From Alteromonas sp. LMIT006 (GTDB taxonomy: Bacteria > Pseudomonadota > Gammaproteobacteria > Enterobacterales > Alteromonadaceae): a DNA stretch of 64,000 nt. The stretch spans positions 1,984,001 to 2,048,000 of the forward strand of contig NZ_CP101291.1 of assembly GCF_024300645.1 (NCBI RefSeq), in the 5' to 3' direction. Below the pieces are notes generated by a model, which worked only from the letters and a program-made list of their open reading frames with translations, did no database searches and was not told the DNA's origin. Below, one piece after another: positions 36,672 to 44,345 of the stretch. Each line of letters starts with the position of its first letter. The first letter of the stretch is position 1. A program made the translations under genes and the position numbers.

Positions 36672-38660
36672 TTAGTATCTTCCAACTAAAACCGAAGGTG
36701 CGGACCACATAGCATGATAAACCTCCCCATGATGAATGTAATAAATATCCTCATCTACAAACACGGCTCGATCTCGCCAAACGCTCCATTGAGTATCTTC
36801 TGGTGACTGAATCTGTCCATGACTATCTATGACACCTCCATTTTCAAGTGAGATCTGTAACAACTCCAAACGACTCTCACTGCGCCAAATATCATTATCG
36901 TTTGACCAACTTTGAACGGGTAAGCCAATCCGAATATCAGCAGTCGATAACGGTAAATAAGTAATGGCTTTATAATCAAACTCTGCCGGTGTGGCCCCCT
37001 GTTCATAGACCACTTCATTGACTAGCCGAGGTATGTCCGTAGACACATCAAAAAGAGCAACTTTTGCTCCTTCTGCTATCGGTGCAGGCATGGAAGTCGC
37101 CAAATCTCCCTGCATGATAAAACGATTGGGATCGATATTTTGTCCAATGCCGAGTAAATATTCAGAACTCAATGGTAAAAGGTAAGATGAATAGCCTGGG
37201 ATCTCTAGTTCTCCTGCAATAAAGGGTTGCCCTGGTACACTCAGATCCAAGATATATAAAGGATCTATTCGTTCAAACGTCACCACGTAGGCTCTGTCTC
37301 CAAAAAAGCGTACTGCGGTGATGTCTTCATTTGGCTTGCCAATTGCTTGTGGAAACGTCGAATTTGGTAACCTTCCTAACACCGGTAATGTTCTATCTTG
37401 GGCGGATAAGCTGAGCGAAAAAAATTGATGATCAAAGCGATCTGTGACATCTTGAGTCGATTCGGTGGTCACCACTCTTAGCTGTTGATCAAAAATAGAT
37501 AAACGCAACTGTGGTTGGTTCCAATCTAATCGACCAGCCAAATTAGCACTACCATTGTATGCAATGGCTCCATTGGCAACAGCAAAGTGATGCAACACAG
37601 TTTGCTCTGAATAGTCACCTTGGGCATCGACAACATAATTTTGCCCAAATATCACCAAGTCGTTTTGTGCTGCATAAATACCGTCGTACATACCGTTGAC
37701 ACAGATTGAGTTAATTCGAGTAGGCTCGGCAATATCTATGATCGTTAACGTCACCATACCACTATAACCATTCAACTCAGTGGCATCTTCAGGGATAAAA
37801 CAGGAGTCTTCATCAACTAATGCCTCCCGTACATTATTCATCTCATAAGTAGGTAAAAACTGAGCCACTGGCATCACAGAAAGTGTTTCAAGATTTGCTT
37901 GGCGCTGTGTGTCAGTCGTTGCAACAGGAAGCGTAACATTGCTCGGCCAATAAGTACTCAACAAGATAAGTTGATTGCCTACGCGACGACTGGTAATCAA
38001 ATTCCCATCAAACTGTATTGTTTGTATTTCATCATTCGAGGGGAGTCTTTGTGAACCATGTGCCGAGTTCAAGTCGACAATAGATAAAGTAAATTTCTCT
38101 GCATCCGGAGACCAAAAGTGCGCAAGTCCTTGCTCTGAAAAAGACGTTTTTCGGCTCAATACAGATAAATGATCCGCAGATAGATATAGCCCATTAATAT
38201 AAGTCCCCTCTTCTAAACCTAATGCCACATATTGAGACGAGCTTAATGAACCATCAGCTTCTCTTCTTAACGCTCTCACTGTATTGTGTTCTGGGGTGGT
38301 AATAAATAACCATTCACCATCGTATTTTATGATATCGGCTTCGTCGACGCCGGATTCTTGCGTGATGGTTTGTGAAAATGAAGGCGCTGCTGTGGCTTCT
38401 GAATCCGACATATTAGGTGCTACTACCGGTAACGCTGTCGTTCGCGATGATGTACTCCCGTAATACAGTCCATTGGTTAATTGCGTATGTAATTCTGTCG
38501 CACTCGCTGGTTTGAGTTTCGCAACGGATAACGTCGGTGGTTGAATGTCAGGTAACACAACCGGAGACGGTGGTGAAACAACAGAATTCGATGAGGAACT
38601 TCCACCACAAGAGAATAAAAATAGAGTTCCAAAAACGAACGTAAGCTTTGCATTCAACAT
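36672..38660 (-). CDS. secreted beta-propeller lipoprotein (COG4880-like)
   Basis: The ATG at 38660 gives a 662-residue protein with a lipobox, LFLFSCGG (Cys at 18), and a low-complexity Ser-rich spacer. ESGVDEADIIKYDGEWLFI is the hallmark opening of bacterial secreted proteins with a C-terminal beta-propeller distantly related to WD40 repeats. Repeated strand groups follow to the C-terminus. Function is unknown; surface binding or protein-protein contacts are plausible. A longer frame would run into tRNA-Val, so this start is preferred. It converges with the response regulator, 26 bp apart. Confidence 0.8.
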   Translation of the reverse strand: MLNAKLTFVFGTLFLFSCGGSSSSNSVVSPPSPVVLPDIQPPTLSVAKLKPASATELHTQLTNGLYYGSTSSRTTALPVVAPNMSDSEATAAPSFSQTITQESGVDEADIIKYDGEWLFITTPEHNTVRALRREADGSLSSSQYVALGLEEGTYINGLYLSADHLSVLSRKTSFSEQGLAHFWSPDAEKFTLSIVDLNSAHGSQRLPSNDEIQTIQFDGNLITSRRVGNQLILLSTYWPSNVTLPVATTDTQRQANLETLSVMPVAQFLPTYEMNNVREALVDEDSCFIPEDATELNGYSGMVTLTIIDIAEPTRINSICVNGMYDGIYAAQNDLVIFGQNYVVDAQGDYSEQTVLHHFAVANGAIAYNGSANLAGRLDWNQPQLRLSIFDQQLRVVTTESTQDVTDRFDHQFFSLSLSAQDRTLPVLGRLPNSTFPQAIGKPNEDITAVRFFGDRAYVVTFERIDPLYILDLSVPGQPFIAGELEIPGYSSYLLPLSSEYLLGIGQNIDPNRFIMQGDLATSMPAPIAEGAKVALFDVSTDIPRLVNEVVYEQGATPAEFDYKAITYLPLSTADIRIGLPVQSWSNDNDIWRSESRLELLQISLENGGVIDSHGQIQSPEDTQWSVWRDRAVFVDEDIYYIHHGEVYHAMWSAPSVLVGRY

Positions 38661-38744
38661 AAAATAATCCGTATTAGCTATTTGAATACAAGTTAGCAGT
38701 TGGAATGCTTTAAAACAAGTAAGAAAGAGAAACGAGGAGAGATT

Positions 38745-38821
38745 TGGTAGGACTGGGCGAATTCGAATCGCCGACCTCATCGATGTCAACGATGCGCTCT
38801 AACCAACTGAGCTACAGTCCT
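38745..38821 (-). tRNA. tRNA-Val(GAC)
   Basis: Reading the minus strand, a 7-bp acceptor stem AGGACTG/CAGTCCT is followed by a discriminator A and an encoded CCA (3' end at 38745). The D arm has GCTC/GAGC, the anticodon stem CATCG/CGATG closes the loop TTGACAT with anticodon GAC, and the T arm has the TTCGAAT loop. The 77 nt fold into a complete cloverleaf. Confidence 0.95.
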
Positions 38822-38837
38822 CCCGAAGTCGACGTGC

Positions 38838-38865
38838 ATTATACATTTTAAATATTGCTGTGCAA
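38838..38865 (-). promoter_or_regulatory. promoter of tRNA-Val
   Basis: On the minus strand TTGCAC (38860-38865) and TATAAT (38838-38843) are 16 bp apart, followed by a G/C-rich discriminator (GCACG) of the kind seen in growth-rate-controlled stable RNA promoters, 16 bp before the tRNA. Confidence 0.65.
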
Positions 38866-38886
38866 GCATTAACTGTAAATTGCTCA

Positions 38887-39957
38887 TTATTTGACAGCAA
38901 ATTCAAAATCTTTGATTTCATCAACGATTCGCCCCGTTTTAATCGCATCAAAAAAATACTCAGCTAGACGATCTGATTCACTTAAAATAGTTTGCCAATA
39001 TGGGATCCTCTGTTCAGGAGTCATCTTTGCAAAATCATTGCGATCTGAGATTTTGCCATACGGCAAGGACGCAACAAACTCTCGACTCGGCACTAGCATA
39101 ACCACATTATCGTATGAAGCAGCATGGGGAATTCTATGCGTAAGGCGCTTATCAAACCAACCGGTGATAGGACGTGGATAAAAGTGCGGATATAACGTTA
39201 AACCAGCGTTTTTTGGATGCTCAGAGAATTGCAAATCAAAGTGGTAATCTGTGATACCACCATCGCGATACATCCCTTGTCCTGCCCCAGGAATATCTGA
39301 GATACCACTCATCACCATAGGTATAGAGCCACTTGCCAGCAACGCAGGCTCAAGGTTGTCTTCAGTTAATGGTACAAATTGATTACCTAAACGGTAAGGA
39401 TCAATGATGTTCAATCGCTGAGTGCCAAATGTAACACGATCAAAATATCGAGTTAACCGAGTTCTTGAGCGCATATTAGCAAACGCGCTTTGGATTAAAC
39501 CAAACATTTGAAGCTTGCTGTTTTCACTCGCAACCAAGCCTTTACAGCGCGCAACGATAAAGTGAGCTTTGAATCTTGAATTGGTTAAAATTTCTTGAGT
39601 CCCCGTCTCACCCAGCATTTTTGCCAAAATATCTGCAGCACTTTGCGATATTTCGGCCGGAGAAGGCTTGTCAGAGTAAACGGTATTTGAGTAAAAATGC
39701 GCTAAACGATCAATGGCTGCTCGCGAGTCTCGTTGACACATACAGGCGGCACGAAAAGCCCCTGCTGAAGTTCCGATTACGTCGATGGATTGATTGCAAG
39801 TGGCGAAAAATTCACTGACTAAAATCCGATCCAAACCTGCTAAGACAAACCATTTTGGTCCACCTGATGCGCCTAAGATAGTGTCAAACAATTCTGCATT
39901 GAAGCCATTTTCTCTAATTTTTTGTTTGGCATAGGGACCTGAGTATATATCAAGCAA
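38887..39957 (-). CDS. patatin-like phospholipase family protein
   Basis: A 356-residue patatin-fold serine hydrolase, likely acting on phospholipids or lysophospholipids. The oxyanion-hole motif GASGGPKWF is at about 29-37, the nucleophile elbow GTSAG has Ser64, and the catalytic Asp lies in YRDGGITDYHF. There is no signal peptide. The start is a TTG with AGGAAG 5 nt upstream, chosen because the conserved N-terminus begins right after it and no ATG fits. It is transcribed towards tRNA-Val, with 65 bp between. Confidence 0.82.
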   Translation of the reverse strand: MLDIYSGPYAKQKIRENGFNAELFDTILGASGGPKWFVLAGLDRILVSEFFATCNQSIDVIGTSAGAFRAACMCQRDSRAAIDRLAHFYSNTVYSDKPSPAEISQSAADILAKMLGETGTQEILTNSRFKAHFIVARCKGLVASENSKLQMFGLIQSAFANMRSRTRLTRYFDRVTFGTQRLNIIDPYRLGNQFVPLTEDNLEPALLASGSIPMVMSGISDIPGAGQGMYRDGGITDYHFDLQFSEHPKNAGLTLYPHFYPRPITGWFDKRLTHRIPHAASYDNVVMLVPSREFVASLPYGKISDRNDFAKMTPEQRIPYWQTILSESDRLAEYFFDAIKTGRIVDEIKDFEFAVK

Positions 39958-39960
39958 GAC

Positions 39961-40433
39961 TTCTTCCTTTTTTGGTTTGATTGCATGGTTTAAAGGTGTA
40001 GGCGTATGCTTACAATTTGTGCATATCTAAAAATTTAATCCACACCTTACATACCTCACAAATACATTCTAAGCTGGCTTATCTAATATATGTTTGAAAT
40101 TGATTTAGTTCACTTTGAAAAAAAATACCCATCCTATTGATTCTTTGTACCCCTTAATTTAATTGGCCTTTGAGGTATTTTAAAAAAAAACGAAATAAAA
40201 TCAGTTTGTTTTTTATACAATCTAATGACAAACACGAGATAATGTACAACGAAAGTATAAATCCAAACAATATTCACAAAGTTATCCACAGATCTAGTGG
40301 ATAATTATCAACAACGAGAGTAAGACATATCTTACAAAAACAAACGACCTGATTACCCAAGAATTATTAATGAATTTCATATGATAATTGATTACACTTG
40401 CATGACATAATAATCAATACAAATTTTCCTATT
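39961..40433 (+). other. 476-bp AT-rich non-coding region with DnaA-box-like sites
   Basis: This is the largest gap in the window. I find no convincing gene or RNA in it. It is strongly AT-rich, with runs of A/T near 40140-40200. It contains three DnaA-box-like 9-mers in 32 bp at 40282-40313 and inverted 7-mers TTGATTA/TAATCAA at 40388-40394 and 40411-40417, which overlap a possible TTGATT-17-TAATCA promoter for the next gene. Confidence 0.6.
40282..40313. promoter_or_regulatory. cluster of three DnaA-box-like 9-mers
   Basis: TTATCCACA (40282-40290, plus strand) is a perfect DnaA box. An inverted TTATCCACT (40296-40304, minus strand) and a TTATCAACA (40305-40313, plus strand) each differ at one position. 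A Dam site GATC lies between the first two (40291-40294). Known chromosomal origins of this group sit by mnmG/rsmG, so this is more likely a DnaA-titration or DnaA-regulated site. Confidence 0.45.
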
Positions 40434-40793
40434 ATGATAACAGTCTTCGGTATAAAGAACTGCGATACAGTAAAAAAATCTTTAAAATGGTTAGAGGCCA
40501 ACAACATCAGTTATGAGTTTTATGATTATAAAAAACTTCCTCCGAAGCGCGAATGGCTGATTGAACAAATTGAACAACACGGCCTTGATACGATAGTAAA
40601 TAAACGCGGCACGACTTATCGCAAACTTGATGACTCAGTCAAAGCATCACTCGATGTCGATACGGCTCCTAACCTGTTAGTTGAAAATCCATCGATGATA
40701 AAACGCCCGATCCTCTGTCATCAAAACAAACCGAAAGCAAAAAGTTTAGTCGGTTTTAAATCTGAACAATATGAGCAATTTTTTAATGAGTAA
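40434..40793 (+). CDS. ArsC/Spx family reductase (YffB-like)
   Basis: A small thioredoxin-fold protein of 119 residues beginning [16 protein letters not shown]. The Cys in GIKNCDT occupies the ArsC/Spx active-site position, and a C-terminal SMIKRPI supplies the conserved R-P motif. The subgroup next to dapE (YffB type) is of unclear function, perhaps a glutathione-dependent thiol reductase rather than an arsenate reductase. The ATG at 40434 is favoured over one 36 bp upstream because the fold begins with it. It overlaps dapE by 8 bp. Confidence 0.85.
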   Translation: MITVFGIKNCDTVKKSLKWLEANNISYEFYDYKKLPPKREWLIEQIEQHGLDTIVNKRGTTYRKLDDSVKASLDVDTAPNLLVENPSMIKRPILCHQNKPKAKSLVGFKSEQYEQFFNE

Positions 40794-41922
40794 ATCTCCT
40801 GTCATCACACTGTGTCAAGCCCTTATCCAACAACCTTCAGTCACGCCAGATGATGCCAATTGCCAACCGATGATGGCTGAGCGGCTTAAGCCGATTGGCT
40901 TTAATATCGAAACCATGCAATTTCATGACACAACGAATATGTGGGCAAGAAGGGGCACAACTGGCCCTGTCTTTTGTTTTGCTGGACATACCGATGTAGT
41001 CCCAACGGGACCAGAATCACAATGGAGTCATCCTCCATTTGACGCACACATCGAAGATGGCATGATTTGGGGAAGAGGTGCAGCTGATATGAAAGGTTCT
41101 CTGGCGGCAATGGTCGTTGCCACTGAAAGATTCATAGCCGATTACCCGAATCACAAAGGCTCTATTGCCTACTTAATTACCTCAGATGAAGAAGGGCCTT
41201 TTATCAACGGGACAACTAAGGTAATTGATACATTAGAGGCACGTAATGAGAAAATTGACTATTGCATTGTCGGTGAACCCTCAAGCACATCTCATGTTGG
41301 TGATGTGGTTAAGTATGGTCGCCGTGGCTCCTTAACGGGTGACTTAACCATCATTGGTAAGCAAGGTCATGTAGCTTACCCTCATCTCGCAGAAAATCCT
41401 ATTCATGCGGTTGCACCTGCATTAGCAGAATTGGCGAATACCGTTTGGGATGAAGGTAATGCGGCATTTCCACCTACGAGCTTTCAAGTTTCAAACATGA
41501 ATGCCGGTACAGGTGCTGGAAACGTGGTTCCTGGGCGTGCAACCTTGTGTTTTAATTTTCGATTCTGCACAGAACAAACCTTTGCTTCATTAATTGAACG
41601 AACGTTGGCTATATTAGATAAGCATAATCTTAAATATGAGATTGACTGGACCTATAATGGACAGCCTTTTTTAACTGAAACGGGTACTTTGGTTGATGCA
41701 ACGGTATCAGCTATTGAGTTAGTTACCGGAAAAGCACCTGAACTTTCTACGGCAGGTGGAACTTCTGACGGACGTTTTATTGCTCCCACAGGCGCTCAAG
41801 TTGTTGAATTAGGACCAATTAATGCCACAATTCATCAAATAGATGAGCGTGTTAGTTGTGCTGATTTAGAGCTGCTGACGGATATGTATTATCAAATACT
41901 GAAACATTGTTTGGGTCAATAA
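40786..41922 (+). CDS. dapE: succinyl-diaminopimelate desuccinylase
   Basis: Zinc metallopeptidase-fold enzyme (M20) that releases L,L-diaminopimelate for lysine and peptidoglycan synthesis. It has [11 protein letters not shown] (metal His), [15 protein letters not shown] (bridging Asp), [12 protein letters not shown] with the catalytic Glu, and the C-terminal GTSDGRFIA. The ATG at 40786 gives 378 residues and the common MSKSPVI opening; an ATG 15 bp upstream is possible. The reductase-dapE pair is a classic gene order. Confidence 0.95.
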   Translation: MSKSPVITLCQALIQQPSVTPDDANCQPMMAERLKPIGFNIETMQFHDTTNMWARRGTTGPVFCFAGHTDVVPTGPESQWSHPPFDAHIEDGMIWGRGAADMKGSLAAMVVATERFIADYPNHKGSIAYLITSDEEGPFINGTTKVIDTLEARNEKIDYCIVGEPSSTSHVGDVVKYGRRGSLTGDLTIIGKQGHVAYPHLAENPIHAVAPALAELANTVWDEGNAAFPPTSFQVSNMNAGTGAGNVVPGRATLCFNFRFCTEQTFASLIERTLAILDKHNLKYEIDWTYNGQPFLTETGTLVDATVSAIELVTGKAPELSTAGGTSDGRFIAPTGAQVVELGPINATIHQIDERVSCADLELLTDMYYQILKHCLGQ

Positions 41923-41924
41923 TA

Positions 41925-42635
41925 ATGTTACTTGACGAACAAATCCTGGGTTTAGAAGACAGTCATTTAACGGATTTGTCCACACTCAATGCATTGGGTG
42001 TTTCCGGAGGTTTTGCCCTGATTAAAGAGGCTGGAGAAGCTTTTGTAAGCATGCAAAAGGCCGCAAATAAGGATGGTATAGACTGCCAAATTTATTCTGG
42101 TTTTCGAAGCTTTAAAGCGCAATCTTCGATTTGGCAGCGCAAGTGGTATGGTGAAAGACCTACGCTGAACGACAAGGAAGAAGCAATCGATATAAATATC
42201 TTAAGTGACGTTGATAAAATGTATGCGATATTGCGTTTTTCAGCTTTGCCTGGTGCCTCGAGACATCATTGGGGGACGGATATTGACGTGTATGACGCAA
42301 AGCAGGTAAATAACAAAAACCAGCGTCTTGCACTAGTACCAAGTGAATATCAGCCCGATGGGATTTGTGGTGAGTTAAACGCGTGGATGGAAGCAAATGC
42401 TGAAAAATTTGATTTCATTCGTCCCTATGCTCATGACTATGGTGGTATTGGTGTAGAGCCATGGCACTACAGTTTTGCCCCTATGGCACAAAAAATAATT
42501 AGAAATTTCCCTCTAGCTTCACTTAATCAGCAATTAATGCAAAGTAATTTACCAGGCACACAAGTCATTTTGAATAACCTGGATATTGTGTATAACCGAT
42601 ATATACTTAACAACTCTCTTGGTGATTCAATATGA
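41925..42635 (+). CDS. M15 family D,D-carboxypeptidase (VanY-like)
   Basis: A 236-residue zinc peptidase that trims peptidoglycan peptides or D-Ala-D-Ala. The domain includes SGFRSFKAQSSIW, the metal-binding SRHHWGTDIDV (His and Asp ligands) and EPWHYSF with the last His. No signal peptide is evident at the chosen ATG, so export, if any, is unclear. It starts 2 bp after dapE and overlaps the next small gene as ATGA, so dapE, this peptidase and DUF2897 appear to be one operon with a cell-wall theme. Confidence 0.82.
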   Translation: MLLDEQILGLEDSHLTDLSTLNALGVSGGFALIKEAGEAFVSMQKAANKDGIDCQIYSGFRSFKAQSSIWQRKWYGERPTLNDKEEAIDINILSDVDKMYAILRFSALPGASRHHWGTDIDVYDAKQVNNKNQRLALVPSEYQPDGICGELNAWMEANAEKFDFIRPYAHDYGGIGVEPWHYSFAPMAQKIIRNFPLASLNQQLMQSNLPGTQVILNNLDIVYNRYILNNSLGDSI

Positions 42636-42802
42636 GCACAACAGTTATTGTGATTATTGTCTTAGTCGTGTTTGGCTTAATCATTTCAAATTTATTATTG
42701 TTAAAAGATTCAAAACGAATGGATCTACCGCAATCATACAAAGACCGAAAAGAAGCGGAAGCCAGACATCTCAAAGAACAAGAAGACAATAAGCAAGAAT
42801 AA
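42632..42802 (+). CDS. DUF2897 family small membrane protein
   Basis: A 56-residue protein whose ATG overlaps the M15 peptidase stop by 4 bp. It has one N-terminal membrane helix (about 4-24, VIVIIVLVVFGLIISNLLLL), then a short charged tail rich in Lys, Glu and Gln (KDRKEAEARHLKEQEDNK). This layout and the LKDSKRMDLPQSYKDR segment match DUF2897, a family of unknown function in marine gammaproteobacteria. Confidence 0.7.
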   Translation: MSTTVIVIIVLVVFGLIISNLLLLKDSKRMDLPQSYKDRKEAEARHLKEQEDNKQE

Positions 42803-42807
42803 TCTAT

Positions 42808-43227
42808 TTAAGCCAACCTAGCAAACGCCTCTTGGAGTGTGTTTATGAGTTTCAACTTAACCTTACTGTCGTATTGAATGACAGGCTGTTTGCCCCATAT
42901 TGGACCAGGCCAAGCAGGATCATCTGAATATCTTGCCACATGATGAATGTGAAGTTGTCGAACAATATTACCTAGTGCTGCGATATTTAATGTTTCAGGG
43001 TTGAAAACTTCTGTTAATACTACTGAAGTCAGATTTGAATCCTGATTCAATAAGCTTTGTTGTGTTTCTGTTAGGTGGTGTAATTCACTAACATCTGCAA
43101 CTTGAGGCACCAAAATTAGCCAAGGGTATTGTGCATCATTCATCAAACGCACAGTACAAAGTTGCAAGTCAATGACAAAGTCAGTATCGTTTTGTAAGCG
43201 AGTGTCGAGCGCAAATCTATTTTTCAT
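42808..43227 (-). CDS. HIT family protein
   Basis: A 139-residue histidine-triad domain protein. QLHIHHVARY carries the H-x-H-x-H-like triad and PWLILVPQV the preceding strand. HIT proteins hydrolyse or transfer nucleoside phosphates; this subgroup has no settled substrate. Its ATG overlaps the astE stop by 4 bp, and it ends 5 bp from the converging DUF2897 gene. Confidence 0.8.
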   Translation of the reverse strand: MKNRFALDTRLQNDTDFVIDLQLCTVRLMNDAQYPWLILVPQVADVSELHHLTETQQSLLNQDSNLTSVVLTEVFNPETLNIAALGNIVRQLHIHHVARYSDDPAWPGPIWGKQPVIQYDSKVKLKLINTLQEAFARLA

Positions 43228-44249
43228 ATCAGTTCCAAATCATGTAAATCAACCTCGACAACCGTCAATAAAGCGCGTTGCCCGATAGCCACATCCGCAT
43301 TAGGAAAAACAATGGCTTCTTTTTTTGCTAAAACAGGATATTCTTTTTTGCCTGATTGAGAATAGGCTGTTGCTAAATTATATCCTTGGTCAAATGCAGT
43401 AAAATTTGGGGTATCATCAGCAAAATGCAACTCAAAATCCTCGGTTTCTCTGCGCACCGTTTGGGCAATATCAAACACAATCGGTGAATCATCACACTCG
43501 GGATTGAATTGATTATCGATTAATAAGTGCTTGAGGAACTCGAAACTCGATGCAAAATCAGCACGATTATTGTGCCCAAATGTCCTCACCTTGCCTAGTT
43601 CCACAGTGAACGCATGTGCATCACAATGTTTACTCGTATAGTAAGAATAAGTGGTCGTTGGGTTGTGTGATAGCAGTATTGCTTGAATACCTGCACTCGC
43701 CAACCAATTGATTTGTTGTCGACTATAGGGCTTGCCATGTATATAAGGGTATACCGCAAATCTAGGGTATTTGGCGTCTCTTATAGCAGTATGTAAGTCG
43801 TAATGAAATTTTAGATCTCGATGGCCACACTCGGCAAAAAAAGTTCGAGTACAGCACTCTAGCTGAGCAGCTCGACGGGTTTCTGGACCGGGTTCATAAT
43901 GGTGATGAGCGCCATCGAACAAGCGATTCATATTGAGATCAACAAAGCGTTCACCGATATTCATCGCCGGAAGATTAGCAAACTGAAATTGCACTTTTAC
44001 TTGTGGAATAATCGATTGGTTTAATATTCCTTCGACTAAGTCCGAACACATTTCAATCGGGGCCGTTTCATTGCCGTGCACCCCGCAGCTTAACACTACA
44101 TGACGCACTTCACTTGGTTGATAATTAGCTGGTGCAAATTCAATTATCCCTGCATCAATCACAGATACACGAGTGCCATTGGAGAGTATAGTTTGATGAG
44201 GCTGTATTTGCTCCGGCGAAAAACGAGAGCGGTCTAAAAATGATTGCAT
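43224..44249 (-). CDS. astE: succinylglutamate desuccinylase / aspartoacylase family protein
   Basis: A 341-residue zinc carboxypeptidase-like enzyme. CGVHGNETAPIEM has the metal-binding His and Glu, FHYDLHTAIRDAKYPRF the third ligand region, and FTVELGKVR the catalytic Glu. In the AST arginine pathway AstE releases succinate from succinylglutamate. No astA, astB, astC or astD lies nearby, so the pathway assignment rests on sequence only. It begins 97 bp from glgP on the same strand, behind the glgP terminator. Confidence 0.85.
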   Translation of the reverse strand: MQSFLDRSRFSPEQIQPHQTILSNGTRVSVIDAGIIEFAPANYQPSEVRHVVLSCGVHGNETAPIEMCSDLVEGILNQSIIPQVKVQFQFANLPAMNIGERFVDLNMNRLFDGAHHHYEPGPETRRAAQLECCTRTFFAECGHRDLKFHYDLHTAIRDAKYPRFAVYPYIHGKPYSRQQINWLASAGIQAILLSHNPTTTYSYYTSKHCDAHAFTVELGKVRTFGHNNRADFASSFEFLKHLLIDNQFNPECDDSPIVFDIAQTVRRETEDFELHFADDTPNFTAFDQGYNLATAYSQSGKKEYPVLAKKEAIVFPNADVAIGQRALLTVVEVDLHDLELI

Positions 44250-44303
44250 ATCGGGTCTTATCTTTTTTGCGTTAATTTTACCGTTTGCTCAGGTTTTCAC
44301 AAC

Positions 44304-44329
44304 AAAAAGGAGCCAGCTGGCTCCTTTTT
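44304..44329 (-). terminator. intrinsic terminator after glgP
   Basis: A perfect 26-bp palindrome, with core GGAGCCAGCTGGCTCC flanked by five A and five T residues, lies 17 bp beyond the glgP stop. A GC-rich stem with a T-run on either strand makes it bidirectional in principle; it most likely ends glgP transcripts. Confidence 0.85.
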
Positions 44330-44345
44330 CAATTATTAAAGCGAT

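Noticed and set aside
38661-38789. Upstream extension of the beta-propeller gene
   Set aside because: It would translate part of tRNA-Val and lacks the signal peptide; the ATG at 38660 gives an immediate lipobox.
39961-40433. The AT-rich gap considered as the chromosomal origin
   Set aside because: It lacks mnmG, rsmG, parAB or dnaA neighbours and repeated AT-rich 13-mers; only three box-like sites are present. I keep it as a DnaA-box cluster.
44304-44329. 26-bp perfect palindrome considered as a regulator binding site
   Set aside because: Its GC-rich core with A/T-runs and its place 17 bp after glgP fit an intrinsic terminator better.
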